A stretch of DNA of 64,000 nt from assembly GCF_023101205.1 (NCBI RefSeq), contig NZ_CP078078.1, positions 744,001-808,000 on the forward strand. Direction: 5' to 3'. The stretch's first letter is position 1; every line of letters begins with the position of its first letter. The DNA comes from Microbacterium aurugineum (GTDB lineage Bacteria > Actinomycetota > Actinomycetes > Actinomycetales > Microbacteriaceae). A program made the position numbers and the translations under genes. Below are positions 27,387 through 35,803 of the stretch, piece after piece. Under the pieces are notes generated by a model. The model was not told where the DNA came from and made no database searches. It was given only the letters and a program-made list of their open reading frames with translations.

Positions 27387-28766
27387 ATGACCGATCAGAA
27401 CACCGTCAAGCCGCTGCGTCTCGGCCTCTTCGAGAACGCCCAGGCGAACGACTCCGGCACGGCGACCTGGCGACACCCCGACAACGGGCGCTACCTGTTC
27501 GACAAGCTCGAGTACTGGCGCGACACCGCGCGGATGGTCGAGGACGCGGGGTTCGACTTCCTCTTCCTCGCGGATGCCTGGGGCTGGGCCGACGTCGCCG
27601 GCGAGCGTCCCGACATCTGCTCGGTGGAGGGGCTGGACCTGCCGCGCCTCGACCCCGCGATCATCCTCGCCGCCCTCATCCCGGAGACCACGCGACTGGG
27701 ACTCGTCGCCACGGGGTCGACGCTGCTGGAGCCGCCCTATGCCTTCGCGCGCCGCATGGCGACGCTCGACATCCTCTCCGGCGGACGCATCGGCTGGAAC
27801 GTCGTCACCACGGGCACCGCCGACACCGCGGTGCAGGGCTTCGGTGTGCCGATGGTCGGCCACGACGAGCGCTACCTCATGGCCGACGACTTCATGCAGG
27901 TCGTGTACAAGCTGTGGGAACAGGCCTGGGAGGAGGGCGCGCTGGAGCGCGACAAGTCCGGCCGCTTCGCCGATCCGTCCAAGGTGCACCGCATCGCGCA
28001 CGACGGCCCCTACTTCCGCTCGCACGGCTACGGCAACACCTCGCGCTCGCCGCAGGGCACCCCGGTGCTGTTCCAGGCCGGTGCGTCACCCGCAGGCCGC
28101 GAGTTCGGAGGCAAGCACGGGGAGGCGATCTTCGTCGGCAGCGGCTCGGTCGAGCAGCTCCGTGCCCACTCGGCCGCGATCCGTGAGGAGGCGGTCAAGA
28201 ACGGCCGCGCGGCCGACGAGGTGAAGATCATGTCGGCGTTCGCCGCGATCGTCGGCAGCACGGAGGAGGAGGCGCAGCGCAAGCACGCCGAGGTCGCCGA
28301 TGCGCAGAACCCCGACGTCACGGTCGCCTCGTACGCCTGGTTCACCGGGCTCGACCTCTCGGCCTACGCGCCGAGCACCCCGATGTCGGAGCTGAGCACC
28401 GAGCTGTCGCAGACGCAGGTGGCCCGCTTCGCCGACAAGACCGTGGGCGACGTGCTCGGCGACTGGCACGCGCACGGCGTCGGTGCCCGCCCGATCGTGG
28501 GCACCCCCGAGCAGGTGGCGGACCGGATGATCGAGCTCGCCGACGGCGCCGACCTCGACGGCTTCCTGTTCGCCCCCGTCATCCCGCCGGCCTCGACCGT
28601 CGACTTCATCGAGCACGTGCTGCCGATCCTCAAGGAGCGCGGTGCGGTCGTCGAACCCTCGTCCGAGCCGCAGTCGTTGCGTGAGCGTCTGATCGGCACG
28701 CCCACTCCTGCGCTCGCCGACTCGCACACGGGCTCGCAGTACCGGCGGACGATGTCGCGTGTCTGA
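27387..28766 (+). CDS. rcaE: Riboflavin lyase, LLM-class flavin-dependent monooxygenase
   Basis: A 459-residue enzyme of the bacterial luciferase-like NtaA/SnaA/DszA group. Typical features are GFDFLFLADAWGWAD (about 54-68), LDILSGGRIGWNVVTT (about 129-144) and GTPVLFQAGASPAGREFGGKHGEAIFVG (about 223-250, cited by position). In the riboflavin catabolic cluster of Microbacterium maritypicum G10, RcaE uses reduced flavin and oxygen to split riboflavin into lumichrome and ribose. The assignment rests on the neighbours matching that cluster: a ribokinase-type gene overlapping by 8 bp, a flavin reductase and a free-standing riboflavin kinase. Another LLM substrate is possible if the context were misleading. 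Confidence 0.82.
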   Translation: MTDQNTVKPLRLGLFENAQANDSGTATWRHPDNGRYLFDKLEYWRDTARMVEDAGFDFLFLADAWGWADVAGERPDICSVEGLDLPRLDPAIILAALIPETTRLGLVATGSTLLEPPYAFARRMATLDILSGGRIGWNVVTTGTADTAVQGFGVPMVGHDERYLMADDFMQVVYKLWEQAWEEGALERDKSGRFADPSKVHRIAHDGPYFRSHGYGNTSRSPQGTPVLFQAGASPAGREFGGKHGEAIFVGSGSVEQLRAHSAAIREEAVKNGRAADEVKIMSAFAAIVGSTEEEAQRKHAEVADAQNPDVTVASYAWFTGLDLSAYAPSTPMSELSTELSQTQVARFADKTVGDVLGDWHAHGVGARPIVGTPEQVADRMIELADGADLDGFLFAPVIPPASTVDFIEHVLPILKERGAVVEPSSEPQSLRERLIGTPTPALADSHTGSQYRRTMSRV

Positions 28767-29643
28767 CACCCGCACCGGTGTCGCCGTGGTGGGGAGCGCG
28801 AACCTCGACCTGGTCGTCGAGGTCTCGCGCCCCCCGCTCGTCGGTGAGACCCTGCTCGGTCGCGCCGGCGGACGCTTCTCCGGAGGGAAGGGCTTGAATC
28901 AGGCCGTCTCCTCCGCGCGCAGCGGCTCTCGCACCCGCTTCTGCGCGGTCGTCGGGCAGGATGAGGCCGCTGACGTGCTCGAGCGGACGCTGTCGGACGC
29001 CGGCGTGACGACTGTCCTGCGCCGCAGCGCCGCAGCTCCCACCGGGGTGGCCCACGTGCTGGCCTTCGCTGACGGAGACAACAGCATCATCGTGGCTGCC
29101 GGTGCGAACGCCGAGCTCGACGCGGACGATGCGATCGCCGGGATCGAGGGCGCCGCGGTCGTGCTCGCCCAGCTGGAGGTGCCGGCCGCGAGCGTGTCCG
29201 CCGCGCTGCATGCGGGACGGATCGCCGGTGCGCTGACGATCCTCAACGCCGCGCCCGCCCACCCCGCCGCGGTCGAGATGCTCCCCGATGTCGATGTGCT
29301 GGTGGTGAACGAGACGGAGTGCGCCGAGCTCGGCGGTATCGACCGGCTGCATGCGGCGGGTGCACAGACCATCGTGCTCACCCAGGGCGCCGGGGGAGTG
29401 GTCCTCCACCGCGCGGGGCGCGACCCCCTGCACACCGAGGCCTTCCGGATCGACCCGGTCGACACGACCGGGGCCGGCGACGCGTTCTGCGGGGCCCTGG
29501 CTGCGTCCCTCGCCCGCGGCGACGGGATCGAGGAAGCCCTGATCGGCGCCTCCGCGGCTGGAGCCATCGTGGCCCAGCACCGTGGGGCGACCACCGCGGC
29601 CTTGTCCGCCGAGTCGATCGCGACGCTCGTCGCCTCGCGCTGA
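28759..29643 (+). CDS. rcaD: PfkB-family sugar kinase, ribokinase of the riboflavin pathway
   Basis: A 294-residue ribokinase-type kinase. The N-terminal NLDLVVEVSRPP segment and FSGGKGLNQAV (40-50, the family GGKGANQAV with Leu for Ala) lead to DTTGAGDAFCGALAA near 235-249, which holds the catalytic Asp and anion hole. It would phosphorylate the ribose released by RcaE to ribose-5-phosphate for the pentose phosphate pathway. The GTG start overlaps rcaE by 8 bp, indicating coupling. It ends 4 bp from the convergent padR. Confidence 0.85.
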   Translation: MSDTRTGVAVVGSANLDLVVEVSRPPLVGETLLGRAGGRFSGGKGLNQAVSSARSGSRTRFCAVVGQDEAADVLERTLSDAGVTTVLRRSAAAPTGVAHVLAFADGDNSIIVAAGANAELDADDAIAGIEGAAVVLAQLEVPAASVSAALHAGRIAGALTILNAAPAHPAAVEMLPDVDVLVVNETECAELGGIDRLHAAGAQTIVLTQGAGGVVLHRAGRDPLHTEAFRIDPVDTTGAGDAFCGALAASLARGDGIEEALIGASAAGAIVAQHRGATTAALSAESIATLVASR

Positions 29644-29647
29644 GTCG

Positions 29648-30247
29648 CTACTCCGTGCGGGCGGTGTCGTCGTCCGTGCTCACCGTCTCTCCGGCGAAGG
29701 TGTATTCGCCGCCGCGGAGGCGCTCCAGCAGGTCGAGCAGCCACTGCTTCTCGGCAGTGAGGCGGGCGGTGGAGAGGTCGAAGATCTCGCGTACGTACTT
29801 CGGGGTCGTCTCGGAGCGCAGCGTGTCCTGCACGTCGAAGCCGTTCTGGGTGATGATCGCGTCGCTCTTGATGAGGCGATGTTCGAGGCCGGCGATGACC
29901 TCCTGCCGGCTCAGCACGAACATGAACGAGGCGACGGTCATGATGGCCTGGGTGTCGAAGGCGGCGACGTTCCAGAGGTTCTCCCGCAGCATCCGCTGGA
30001 GCTCGACCTCGCCGGACGGTGTGATGCGATAGGTCGTGCGCGCGGGGCGCTTGCCCTCGGCCTCGGTGCCGCTCTCGGCGATGTAGCCGTCGACCTCGAG
30101 GGCGCGCAGGGCGTTGTAGATGGATCCGGGCTGGATGTGCGCCCACTCGTCGACATGCCACGTCATGAGCTCTCGGCGGAGGAAATACCCGTGTACGGGT
30201 TGGAACTGCTTCACGGCGCCGAGGACGACGAGGCGGGTGGTCGACAT
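29648..30247 (-). CDS. PadR-family transcriptional regulator of the riboflavin regulon
   Basis: A 199-residue PadR regulator. The winged helix spans about 1-85 (LVVLGAVKQFQPVHGYFLRREL, QPGSIYNALRALEVDGYI) with the wing at GKRPARTTYRIT, followed by a helical dimerisation domain. PadR proteins are usually repressors released by an aromatic ligand; a flavin or lumichrome ligand would fit here but is inference. The ATG at 30247 is chosen because TAGCAT (complement of 30255-30260) lies 7 nt upstream, giving a leaderless mRNA; an ATG at 30256 is the alternative. The matching palindromes at 24469 and 30319 are its probable operators. Confidence 0.85.
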   Translation of the reverse strand: MSTTRLVVLGAVKQFQPVHGYFLRRELMTWHVDEWAHIQPGSIYNALRALEVDGYIAESGTEAEGKRPARTTYRITPSGEVELQRMLRENLWNVAAFDTQAIMTVASFMFVLSRQEVIAGLEHRLIKSDAIITQNGFDVQDTLRSETTPKYVREIFDLSTARLTAEKQWLLDLLERLRGGEYTFAGETVSTDDDTARTE

Positions 30248-30293
30248 GCCCCTCATGCTAACGGCTGGGGTCCAAGATTCCGGTTGTTTGCAT

Positions 30294-30334
30294 GATCAAA
30301 GTTGCCTATTATCGAAACTAGTCAAAGTTGACTA
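30294..30334. promoter_or_regulatory. PadR-type operators between padR and rcaB
   Basis: TAGTCAA-AG-TTGACTA (30319-30334) lies 16 bp before the rcaB start. A degenerate copy, GATCAAAGTTGCCTA (30294-30308), lies 25 bp upstream. The perfect copy matches 24469-24484 before the importer except at the two central bases. Its position over the rcaB promoter suits repression. Confidence 0.75.
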
Positions 30335-30350
30335 ACGAAAGGAAGCCGAA

Positions 30351-30860
30351 ATGACGTCTGCCGTGACCGAAGCCCTCCCGCGCGACCTCGCCCTCCGCCG
30401 GGCGTTCTCGGTATACCCGACCGGCGTCGTCGCCCTTGCTGCGCACATCGACGATCGGGCTGTGGGGATGGCGGTCAACTCCTTCACGTCGATCTCGCTC
30501 GAACCGGCACTCGTCGCCATCAGCGCGGCGCGCACCTCGAAGACCTGGCCGGTGCTGCGCGAGGTCCCCGAACTCGGCATGAGTGTGCTGGCCTCGCACC
30601 ACGAGCCGCTCAGTCGTTCGCTGTCGGCGCGTGAGGGAGACCGGTTCGGCGGTCACGAGTGGCAGCGCACCGACGGTGGGGCCGTGCTCATCTCGGATGC
30701 CGCGCTCTGGCTCACCTGCCGCCTGCACAGCACATTCGACGGCGGGGATCACGAGATCGCGCTGTACGAGATCACCGATCTCACGCTGTTCGACGACGTC
30801 GAGCCCCTCGTCTTCCACCAGAGCCGCTATCGCGCCATCGCCGCCCCCGAGAGCGCGTGA
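30351..30860 (+). CDS. rcaB: Flavin reductase for the riboflavin lyase
   Basis: A 169-residue FMN-binding split-barrel flavin reductase (HpaC/ActVB-like), with the family patterns YPTGVVALAA near 23, GMAVNSFTSISLEPALVAISAARTSKTWPVL near 39-69 (by position) and a terminal GDHEIALYEITDL. It supplies reduced flavin to the LLM monooxygenase. GAAAGGAAG lies 7-10 nt before the ATG. It overlaps the riboflavin-kinase gene by GTGA, so reductase and FMN-forming enzyme are co-translated. Confidence 0.87.
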   Translation: MTSAVTEALPRDLALRRAFSVYPTGVVALAAHIDDRAVGMAVNSFTSISLEPALVAISAARTSKTWPVLREVPELGMSVLASHHEPLSRSLSAREGDRFGGHEWQRTDGGAVLISDAALWLTCRLHSTFDGGDHEIALYEITDLTLFDDVEPLVFHQSRYRAIAAPESA

Positions 30861-31264
30861 GCGCTCAGCCGCTCGGGGCGATCGCCGGCCTCGTCGTCCC
30901 CGGTGACGGTCGGGGACGGGAGCTCGGCTTCCCGACGGCGAACCTGGAGCTCGCGGACGACAGCCTCCCCGACGACGGCATCTACGCGGCATGGGTCCGG
31001 ATCGATGGAGCCGCGCATCCCTGGGCGGCGAGCGTCAGCGTCGGAGCGAACCCGACCTTCGACGGCGACCGTGAGCGGCGGGTCGAGGTGCATCTGCACG
31101 ACGCGGACATCGACCTGTACGGCCGACGATTGGATGTGACCCTGATCGCGCTGCTGCGTCCGATGCTCCGATTCGACCGCGTCGACGACCTGATCGCCCA
31201 GACCGCGGAGGATGTGGTCCGCTGCCGCTCCGTGTTGGGCGCGCCGCCGATCGGTCCTGGCTGA
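30857..31264 (+). CDS. rcaA: Stand-alone riboflavin kinase
   Basis: A 135-residue protein equal to only the kinase half of bifunctional RibF; the FAD synthetase half is missing. It has RGRELGFPTANLEL (19-32), the GxLGFPTAN nucleotide-binding motif, SVGANPTFDG (61-70) and RRVEVHLHDADIDLYG (74-89), with Glu77 as the expected catalytic base. It makes FMN from riboflavin, and with RcaB provides the reduced FMN that RcaE needs. The GTG start overlaps the rcaB stop. A free riboflavin kinase beside a flavin reductase is the most telling mark of the rca cluster. Confidence 0.88.
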   Translation: MSAQPLGAIAGLVVPGDGRGRELGFPTANLELADDSLPDDGIYAAWVRIDGAAHPWAASVSVGANPTFDGDRERRVEVHLHDADIDLYGRRLDVTLIALLRPMLRFDRVDDLIAQTAEDVVRCRSVLGAPPIGPG

Positions 31265-31329
31265 TCGTTCCGGTCGCACTCTCTCTCGGAAAAGCGCCGG
31301 ATTGGCGGCACGAACTGCGACCGGAACGA
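31265..31329. terminator. Inverted repeat between convergent rcaA and pucR-type gene
   Basis: TCGTTCCGGTCGCA (31265-31278) and TGCGACCGGAACGA (31316-31329) form a perfect 14-bp stem around a 37-nt loop. It starts right after the rcaA stop and ends 11 bp before the convergent gene, so it probably ends both transcripts. Confidence 0.55.
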
Positions 31330-31340
31330 CTTGCCAGGGC

Positions 31341-32849
31341 TCAGTCGCGAGCCGTCTGCAGGATCGTCCAGAGCTCCGCGCGCGCGGGGAAGGTCGACAG
31401 ATCGATGTCGAGCAGCGCACCCGCATGGGCGATGCGGGAGCGCAGCGTGTGCCGATGCACCCCGAGTGCGATCGCGGCGGATTCGGCCTTGGCGTCGTGC
31501 TCCAACCAGGTGCGCAGCGAGCGCTCGAGCTCGGCGCCGGTGCGGGCATCGTGTTCGCGGATCGGTGCGAGGCGTGATTCCGCGACCAGGCGTGCCTCAT
31601 CCGTCGCGAGTGCGGTGAGGATGCGGGAACCGACGGTGTCGGCATAGCGTGCGACGCCGTGGGTGCCCTGTTGCCGCAGTGCGGTGAGTGCCTGAGCGTG
31701 CGCCCGGGAGAAGGAGCCGTACCCCTCGGGCTCGGAGACGCCGATGCGGATGCCGAAGCGCGCGGCCGCCTCATCGAGCAGGGACTCATCACCGACGGAG
31801 AGGCACATCGTCACGCCGTCCTCGGACTCGGCCAGGAAGACGGCGGTGCCGTGCTCGACCCGGTTCCGCTCCCACCAGTCCGCGAGCGGGCCGGCCGGGG
31901 CATCGGCGGCGACGGCCACGACCACCGGAGCGGGCGGCATGCTCCCCAGAACTCTTCTGGCCAGGCCCGGGTCGTCGGCGAGGAGCGAGCCGAGGAGCTG
32001 TGCATGCAGGCGTCGGCGGCTCCGTGCGAGCTGTTCGCTCTGCTCCATCGCGAGTCCGGCCATCGCGATCACCGATGTCACGACCGACCGTGCTTCCGGG
32101 TCCAGCGCGTCGATGGCGAGGGCGATCACCCCGCGCAGATGCCCGCCGCGACCGACGGTGAACAGCATGAACGTGTGCTCGCCGAGGACCAGCGACTGCC
32201 CGGCTTCGAGCCCACGGGTGAGGATCTCCATCACCCGCTCGCCCAGGGCGTCGCGCACCTCGGTGTCGAGGCGGTCCCGGGGGTGGGAGGCGACGACCGT
32301 TCCCGCGGCGTCGAACATCCCCGCCCAGACCTCGAGCCGTCGTCCGAGTTCCGCGATCGTCGCATCGAGACCGCTCGGGCGCAGGGCTGCGAGGGCGAGG
32401 GCGCGCTGTGTGTCCAGCGCCCAGGATCGGCGGGCATAGGCCTGCGCGGCGATCGCCTCGGAGTGGGCGCGGGCGACCGCGATGAACGGTGTGCGGTACG
32501 GCACGGTGAACAGGGGCATGCCGTGCGTGGCGCAGGCGGCGACCAGCTCGTCCGGAACGCCCGAGCGGTGCACCTCGGTGCCGAAACCGAGTCCGAGGAC
32601 ACCGCGATCGGCGAGGCGACCGACGTAGGTGTCGATGCCGACGGCCTCGTCGAACTGTGTGCCGGTGGTCAGCAGGGCGAGGTCTTCCGAGAGGAACGGT
32701 GTCGGATCGGCCAGGTCCGAGCTGTGCACCCAGCGCAGGGGACGGTCGAGAGCTCCGTCCGCCAGCTCGGTCTCGCGGGGGACGAGTGCGAGTCCGAGAT
32801 CGCGGCGACGCAGCAGGGCGCGCAGTGTCGGCTGCTCGGTCGTGGGCAC
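31341..32849 (-). CDS. PucR-family transcriptional regulator (putrescine/GABA operon)
   Basis: A 502-residue regulator with an N-terminal PucR domain (LRALLRRRDLGLALVP at the start; WVHSSDLADPTPFLSEDLALLTTG about 40-63), a middle region and a C-terminal CdaR-type helix-turn-helix (LEHDAKAESAAIALGVHRHTLRSRIAHAG). PucR proteins sense nitrogen-rich metabolites and often act as activators. The start is a GTG at 32849 with GGGAGG 8 nt upstream. It is divergent from gabT and the putrescine operon, so it most likely controls them in response to GABA or putrescine; a binding site candidate is at 32867-32900. Confidence 0.87.
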   Translation of the reverse strand: MPTTEQPTLRALLRRRDLGLALVPRETELADGALDRPLRWVHSSDLADPTPFLSEDLALLTTGTQFDEAVGIDTYVGRLADRGVLGLGFGTEVHRSGVPDELVAACATHGMPLFTVPYRTPFIAVARAHSEAIAAQAYARRSWALDTQRALALAALRPSGLDATIAELGRRLEVWAGMFDAAGTVVASHPRDRLDTEVRDALGERVMEILTRGLEAGQSLVLGEHTFMLFTVGRGGHLRGVIALAIDALDPEARSVVTSVIAMAGLAMEQSEQLARSRRRLHAQLLGSLLADDPGLARRVLGSMPPAPVVVAVAADAPAGPLADWWERNRVEHGTAVFLAESEDGVTMCLSVGDESLLDEAAARFGIRIGVSEPEGYGSFSRAHAQALTALRQQGTHGVARYADTVGSRILTALATDEARLVAESRLAPIREHDARTGAELERSLRTWLEHDAKAESAAIALGVHRHTLRSRIAHAGALLDIDLSTFPARAELWTILQTARD

Positions 32850-32866
32850 GGCGCGTCCTCCCGTAT

Positions 32867-32900
32867 GTACAACGTGGCGAATTCTCTCCTCAGATTGTAC
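32867..32900. promoter_or_regulatory. GTACAA...TTGTAC inverted repeat before gabT
   Basis: GTACAA (32867-32872) and TTGTAC (32895-32900) are complementary arms with a 22-bp gap, placed 35-68 bp upstream of the gabT -10 box TACGCT (32935-32940). It is a candidate PucR site in the 98-bp divergent region. Confidence 0.4.
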
Positions 32901-32947
32901 GCGTCGGCGAGTGCGGGGGTCTTCGGCACCGCCGTACGCTCGCGAAC

Positions 32948-34315
32948 ATGGCACTCCTCGACACCGCAGCCCCCGCAGTCCCTCTCGGCGGACCCGACCT
33001 CCCGCAGGAGCGTCGTCTGGTCACGGACCTCCCCGGGCCCCGCTCGGCCGAGGTGCTCGCGCGCAAGGCGGATGCCGTGGCAGCGGGTGTCGGCCACACC
33101 GTGCCGATCGCCGCCGTCGCGGCCGGCGGCGGAGTCGTCGTCGATGCCGACGGGAACTCCCTCATCGACCTCGGCTCGGGCATCGCCGTGACCACGGTCG
33201 GCAACGCGCACCCGAAGGTCGCCGCCGCCGTCGCCGCCCAGGCCGCGCAGTTCACCCACACCTGCTTCATGATCTCGCCCTACGAGTCGTACGTCGACGT
33301 CGCCGAAGCGCTCAACCGCGTCACTCCCGGTGGATTCGCCAAGAAGAGCGCCCTGTTCAACTCGGGAGCGGAGGCGGTCGAGAACGCCATCAAGATCGCC
33401 CGCAAGCACACCGGTCGCCAGGCGGTCGTCGCCTTCGACCACGGCTACCACGGCCGCACCAACCTGACCATGGCGCTCACCGCCAAGTCGATGCCCTACA
33501 AGAGCGGGTTCGGCCCGTTCGCCCCCGAGGTCTACCGCGCGCCGATGTCGTACCCGTTCCGTGACGGGCTCGAGGGTGGCGAGGCCGCTGCCCGCGTGAT
33601 CCTCCAGCTCGAGAAGCAGATCGGCGCCGACAACCTGGCCGCGGTCATCATCGAGCCGATCCAGGGCGAGGGCGGCTTCATCGTCCCCGCCGACGGCTTC
33701 CTGCCGGCGATCGTCGACTGGTGCCGCGCGAACGGCGTCGTCTTCATCGCCGACGAGGTGCAGACCGGATTCGCCCGCACGGGGCACATGTTCGCGAGCG
33801 AGATCTTCGGCATCGAGCCCGACCTGATCACCACCGCCAAGGGGATCGCCGGCGGTCTTCCGCTCGCCGCCGTCACCGGCCGCGCGGAGATCATGGACGC
33901 CTCGCACTCCGGTGGTCTGGGCGGCACCTACGGCGGGAACCCGATCGCGTGCGCCGCGGCGCTCGCGTCGATCGACGTGTTCGAGAACGACGGGGTGATC
34001 GAGCGTGCCCGGGAGATCGGCACGATCCTCATGGACCGCCTCACCGCGATCCAGGAGAGCGATCCTCGCATCGGCGACATCCGCGGCCACGGTGCGATGA
34101 TCGCAGCCGAGTTCGTCGACCCCGAGACCAAGGCACCGAACGCCGCTCTCACGGCCGCGGTCGCCAAGGCCTGCATCGCGCAGGGCGTCATCGTCCTCAC
34201 CTGCGGAACCTACGGCAACGTCATCCGCTTCCTTCCTCCGCTCTCGATCGGCGACGACCTGCTGAACGAAGGCCTCGACGTCGTGGCCGCCGCCCTCGCC
34301 GCGGCCACGGAATGA
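32948..34315 (+). CDS. gabT: 4-aminobutyrate aminotransferase
   Basis: A 455-residue class III aminotransferase that converts GABA and 2-oxoglutarate to succinate semialdehyde and glutamate. Signatures are NSGAEAVENAIKIARKHTGR (about 138-157), VIIEPIQGEGGFIVP (about 235-249), FIADEVQTGFARTG (about 266-279) and the PLP lysine in TTAKGIAGGLPLAAVTG (about 297-313). The ATG is leaderless: TACGCT (32935-32940) lies 7 nt upstream. It is the first gene of a unit that includes putrescine oxidase and two aldehyde dehydrogenases. Confidence 0.93.
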   Translation: MALLDTAAPAVPLGGPDLPQERRLVTDLPGPRSAEVLARKADAVAAGVGHTVPIAAVAAGGGVVVDADGNSLIDLGSGIAVTTVGNAHPKVAAAVAAQAAQFTHTCFMISPYESYVDVAEALNRVTPGGFAKKSALFNSGAEAVENAIKIARKHTGRQAVVAFDHGYHGRTNLTMALTAKSMPYKSGFGPFAPEVYRAPMSYPFRDGLEGGEAAARVILQLEKQIGADNLAAVIIEPIQGEGGFIVPADGFLPAIVDWCRANGVVFIADEVQTGFARTGHMFASEIFGIEPDLITTAKGIAGGLPLAAVTGRAEIMDASHSGGLGGTYGGNPIACAAALASIDVFENDGVIERAREIGTILMDRLTAIQESDPRIGDIRGHGAMIAAEFVDPETKAPNAALTAAVAKACIAQGVIVLTCGTYGNVIRFLPPLSIGDDLLNEGLDVVAAALAAATE

Positions 34316-34352
34316 TGTGCAGGCCGCGCCTCCGCGTGGCCTGACCCCCTGT

Positions 34353-34393
34353 CCGGTCGCGACCCCAATCGGGGGATTTCGGGTCGCGACCGG
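34353..34393 (+). terminator. Strong hairpin between gabT and puo
   Basis: CCGGTCGCGACCC (34353-34365) and GGGTCGCGACCGG (34381-34393) form a perfect 13-bp stem with a 15-nt loop. No T-run follows. It may partly end gabT transcripts or protect mRNA ends inside the operon. Confidence 0.55.
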
Positions 34394-34420
34394 CACTACT
34401 TCCCAACGAAGGAGTTGCAG

Positions 34421-35803
34421 ATGTCTGAGATCACCCGCGATGTACTGATCATCGGTGCCGGAGCCGCAGGGCTCACGGCGGCGAACGACCTCCGGAAGGC
34501 CGGCCTGTCGGTCGCCGTGCTGGAAGCCCGCGACCGCGTCGGCGGACGACTGTGGACCGACGTCATCGACGGCGCCATGCTCGAGATCGGCGGCCAGTGG
34601 GTCTCGCCCGATCAGGATGCACTCAAGGACGCGATCGAGGAGCTGGGGCTCGAGACCTACAGCCGCTACCGCGAAGGGGACAGCGTCTACATCGGACCCG
34701 ATGGGCAGGTGCACCGCTTCACCGGCGAGATGTTCCCCGTCGCCCCGGAGACCGAGGCGGAGATCGCTCGGATCACCGACATCCTGGATGCGCTCGTCGC
34801 CGAGATCGACCCGGATCGTCCCTGGGCGCACCCGAGCGCCGCCGACTGGGACTCCATCACCTGGGACGCGTGGCTGCGTCAGCAGACCGACGATGACGAG
34901 GCCGTGCGGAACCTGGCCTTCGCCACGGGATCCGCGATGCTCACCAAGCCGACGCACGCGTTCTCCCTGCTCCAGTCGCTGCTGATGGCCTCGTCCGCCG
35001 GTTCCTACTCGAACCTCGTGGATGCCGACTTCATCCTCGACAAGCGGGTCGTCGGCGGGCTCCAGCAGGTGCCGCTGCGTCTCGCCGAGCGTCTGGGCGA
35101 CGATGTGCTCCTCAACCAGCCCGTGCGCAGCCTCGAGTGGTCGGATGCCGGCGTCGTCGCCACCACCGACGACCTCACGGTCCGTGCCCGCCACGCGATC
35201 CTCGCCCACGCGCCGGTGCTGTACAGCCGCATCTCGTTCGTGCCGCCGCTGCCGCGCCGCCAGCACCAGCTGCACCAGCACCTCTCGATGGGCTTCGTCA
35301 TCAAGGTGCACGCGGTCTACGACCGTCCGTTCTGGCGCGAGCAGGGCCTCAGTGGCACCGCGTTCAGCCCGTACGAGCTCTCGCACGAGGCCTATGACAA
35401 CACGAACCATGGCGATGAGCGCGGCACCCTGGTCGGCTTCGTGTCCGACGCCAACGCCGACGGGGTCTTCGAGCTCTCGGCCGAGGAGCGCAAGGAGCGC
35501 ATCCTCGAGTCGCTGTCGCACTACTACGGTCCCGAGGCCAAGAACCCGGTCGTCTACTACGAGAGCGACTGGGGCAGCGAGGAATGGACACGCGGCGCCT
35601 ATGCCGCGAGCTTCGACATGGGTGGCCTGCACCGGTACGGCGCGGACCTCCGCACCTCGGTCGGCCCGATCCACTTCGCCTGCAGCGACATCGCCGGTGC
35701 CGGGTACCAGCACGTGGACGGCGCGATCCGGATGGGGCACCTGGTGGCCTCGAACATCGTCGAAGCAAGCCGTGAGAACGGCTCCGCAGAGAGCGTCGGC
35801 TGA
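34421..35803 (+). CDS. puo: Putrescine oxidase (flavin-containing amine oxidase)
   Basis: A 460-residue FAD amine oxidase. The dinucleotide motif DVLIIGAGAAGLTAANDL (about 7-24) and EARDRVGGRLWTD (about 36-48) are followed by the C-terminal flavin region GYQHVDGAIRMGHLVASNIVEA. The closest described group is actinobacterial putrescine oxidase, which yields 4-aminobutanal, ammonia and H2O2. The neighbours fit: two aldehyde dehydrogenases and GABA transaminase carry the product to succinate. AAGGAG lies 6 nt before the ATG at 34421; an in-frame TTG two codons earlier is unlikely. Other monoamine or polyamine substrates cannot be excluded. Confidence 0.85.
   Translation: MSEITRDVLIIGAGAAGLTAANDLRKAGLSVAVLEARDRVGGRLWTDVIDGAMLEIGGQWVSPDQDALKDAIEELGLETYSRYREGDSVYIGPDGQVHRFTGEMFPVAPETEAEIARITDILDALVAEIDPDRPWAHPSAADWDSITWDAWLRQQTDDDEAVRNLAFATGSAMLTKPTHAFSLLQSLLMASSAGSYSNLVDADFILDKRVVGGLQQVPLRLAERLGDDVLLNQPVRSLEWSDAGVVATTDDLTVRARHAILAHAPVLYSRISFVPPLPRRQHQLHQHLSMGFVIKVHAVYDRPFWREQGLSGTAFSPYELSHEAYDNTNHGDERGTLVGFVSDANADGVFELSAEERKERILESLSHYYGPEAKNPVVYYESDWGSEEWTRGAYAASFDMGGLHRYGADLRTSVGPIHFACSDIAGAGYQHVDGAIRMGHLVASNIVEASRENGSAESVG

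Noticed and set aside
32669..35740. A 1023-codon minus-strand frame across gabT and puo
   Set aside because: Composition and lack of motifs mark it as the complement of real genes; only 31341-32849 on that strand is supported.
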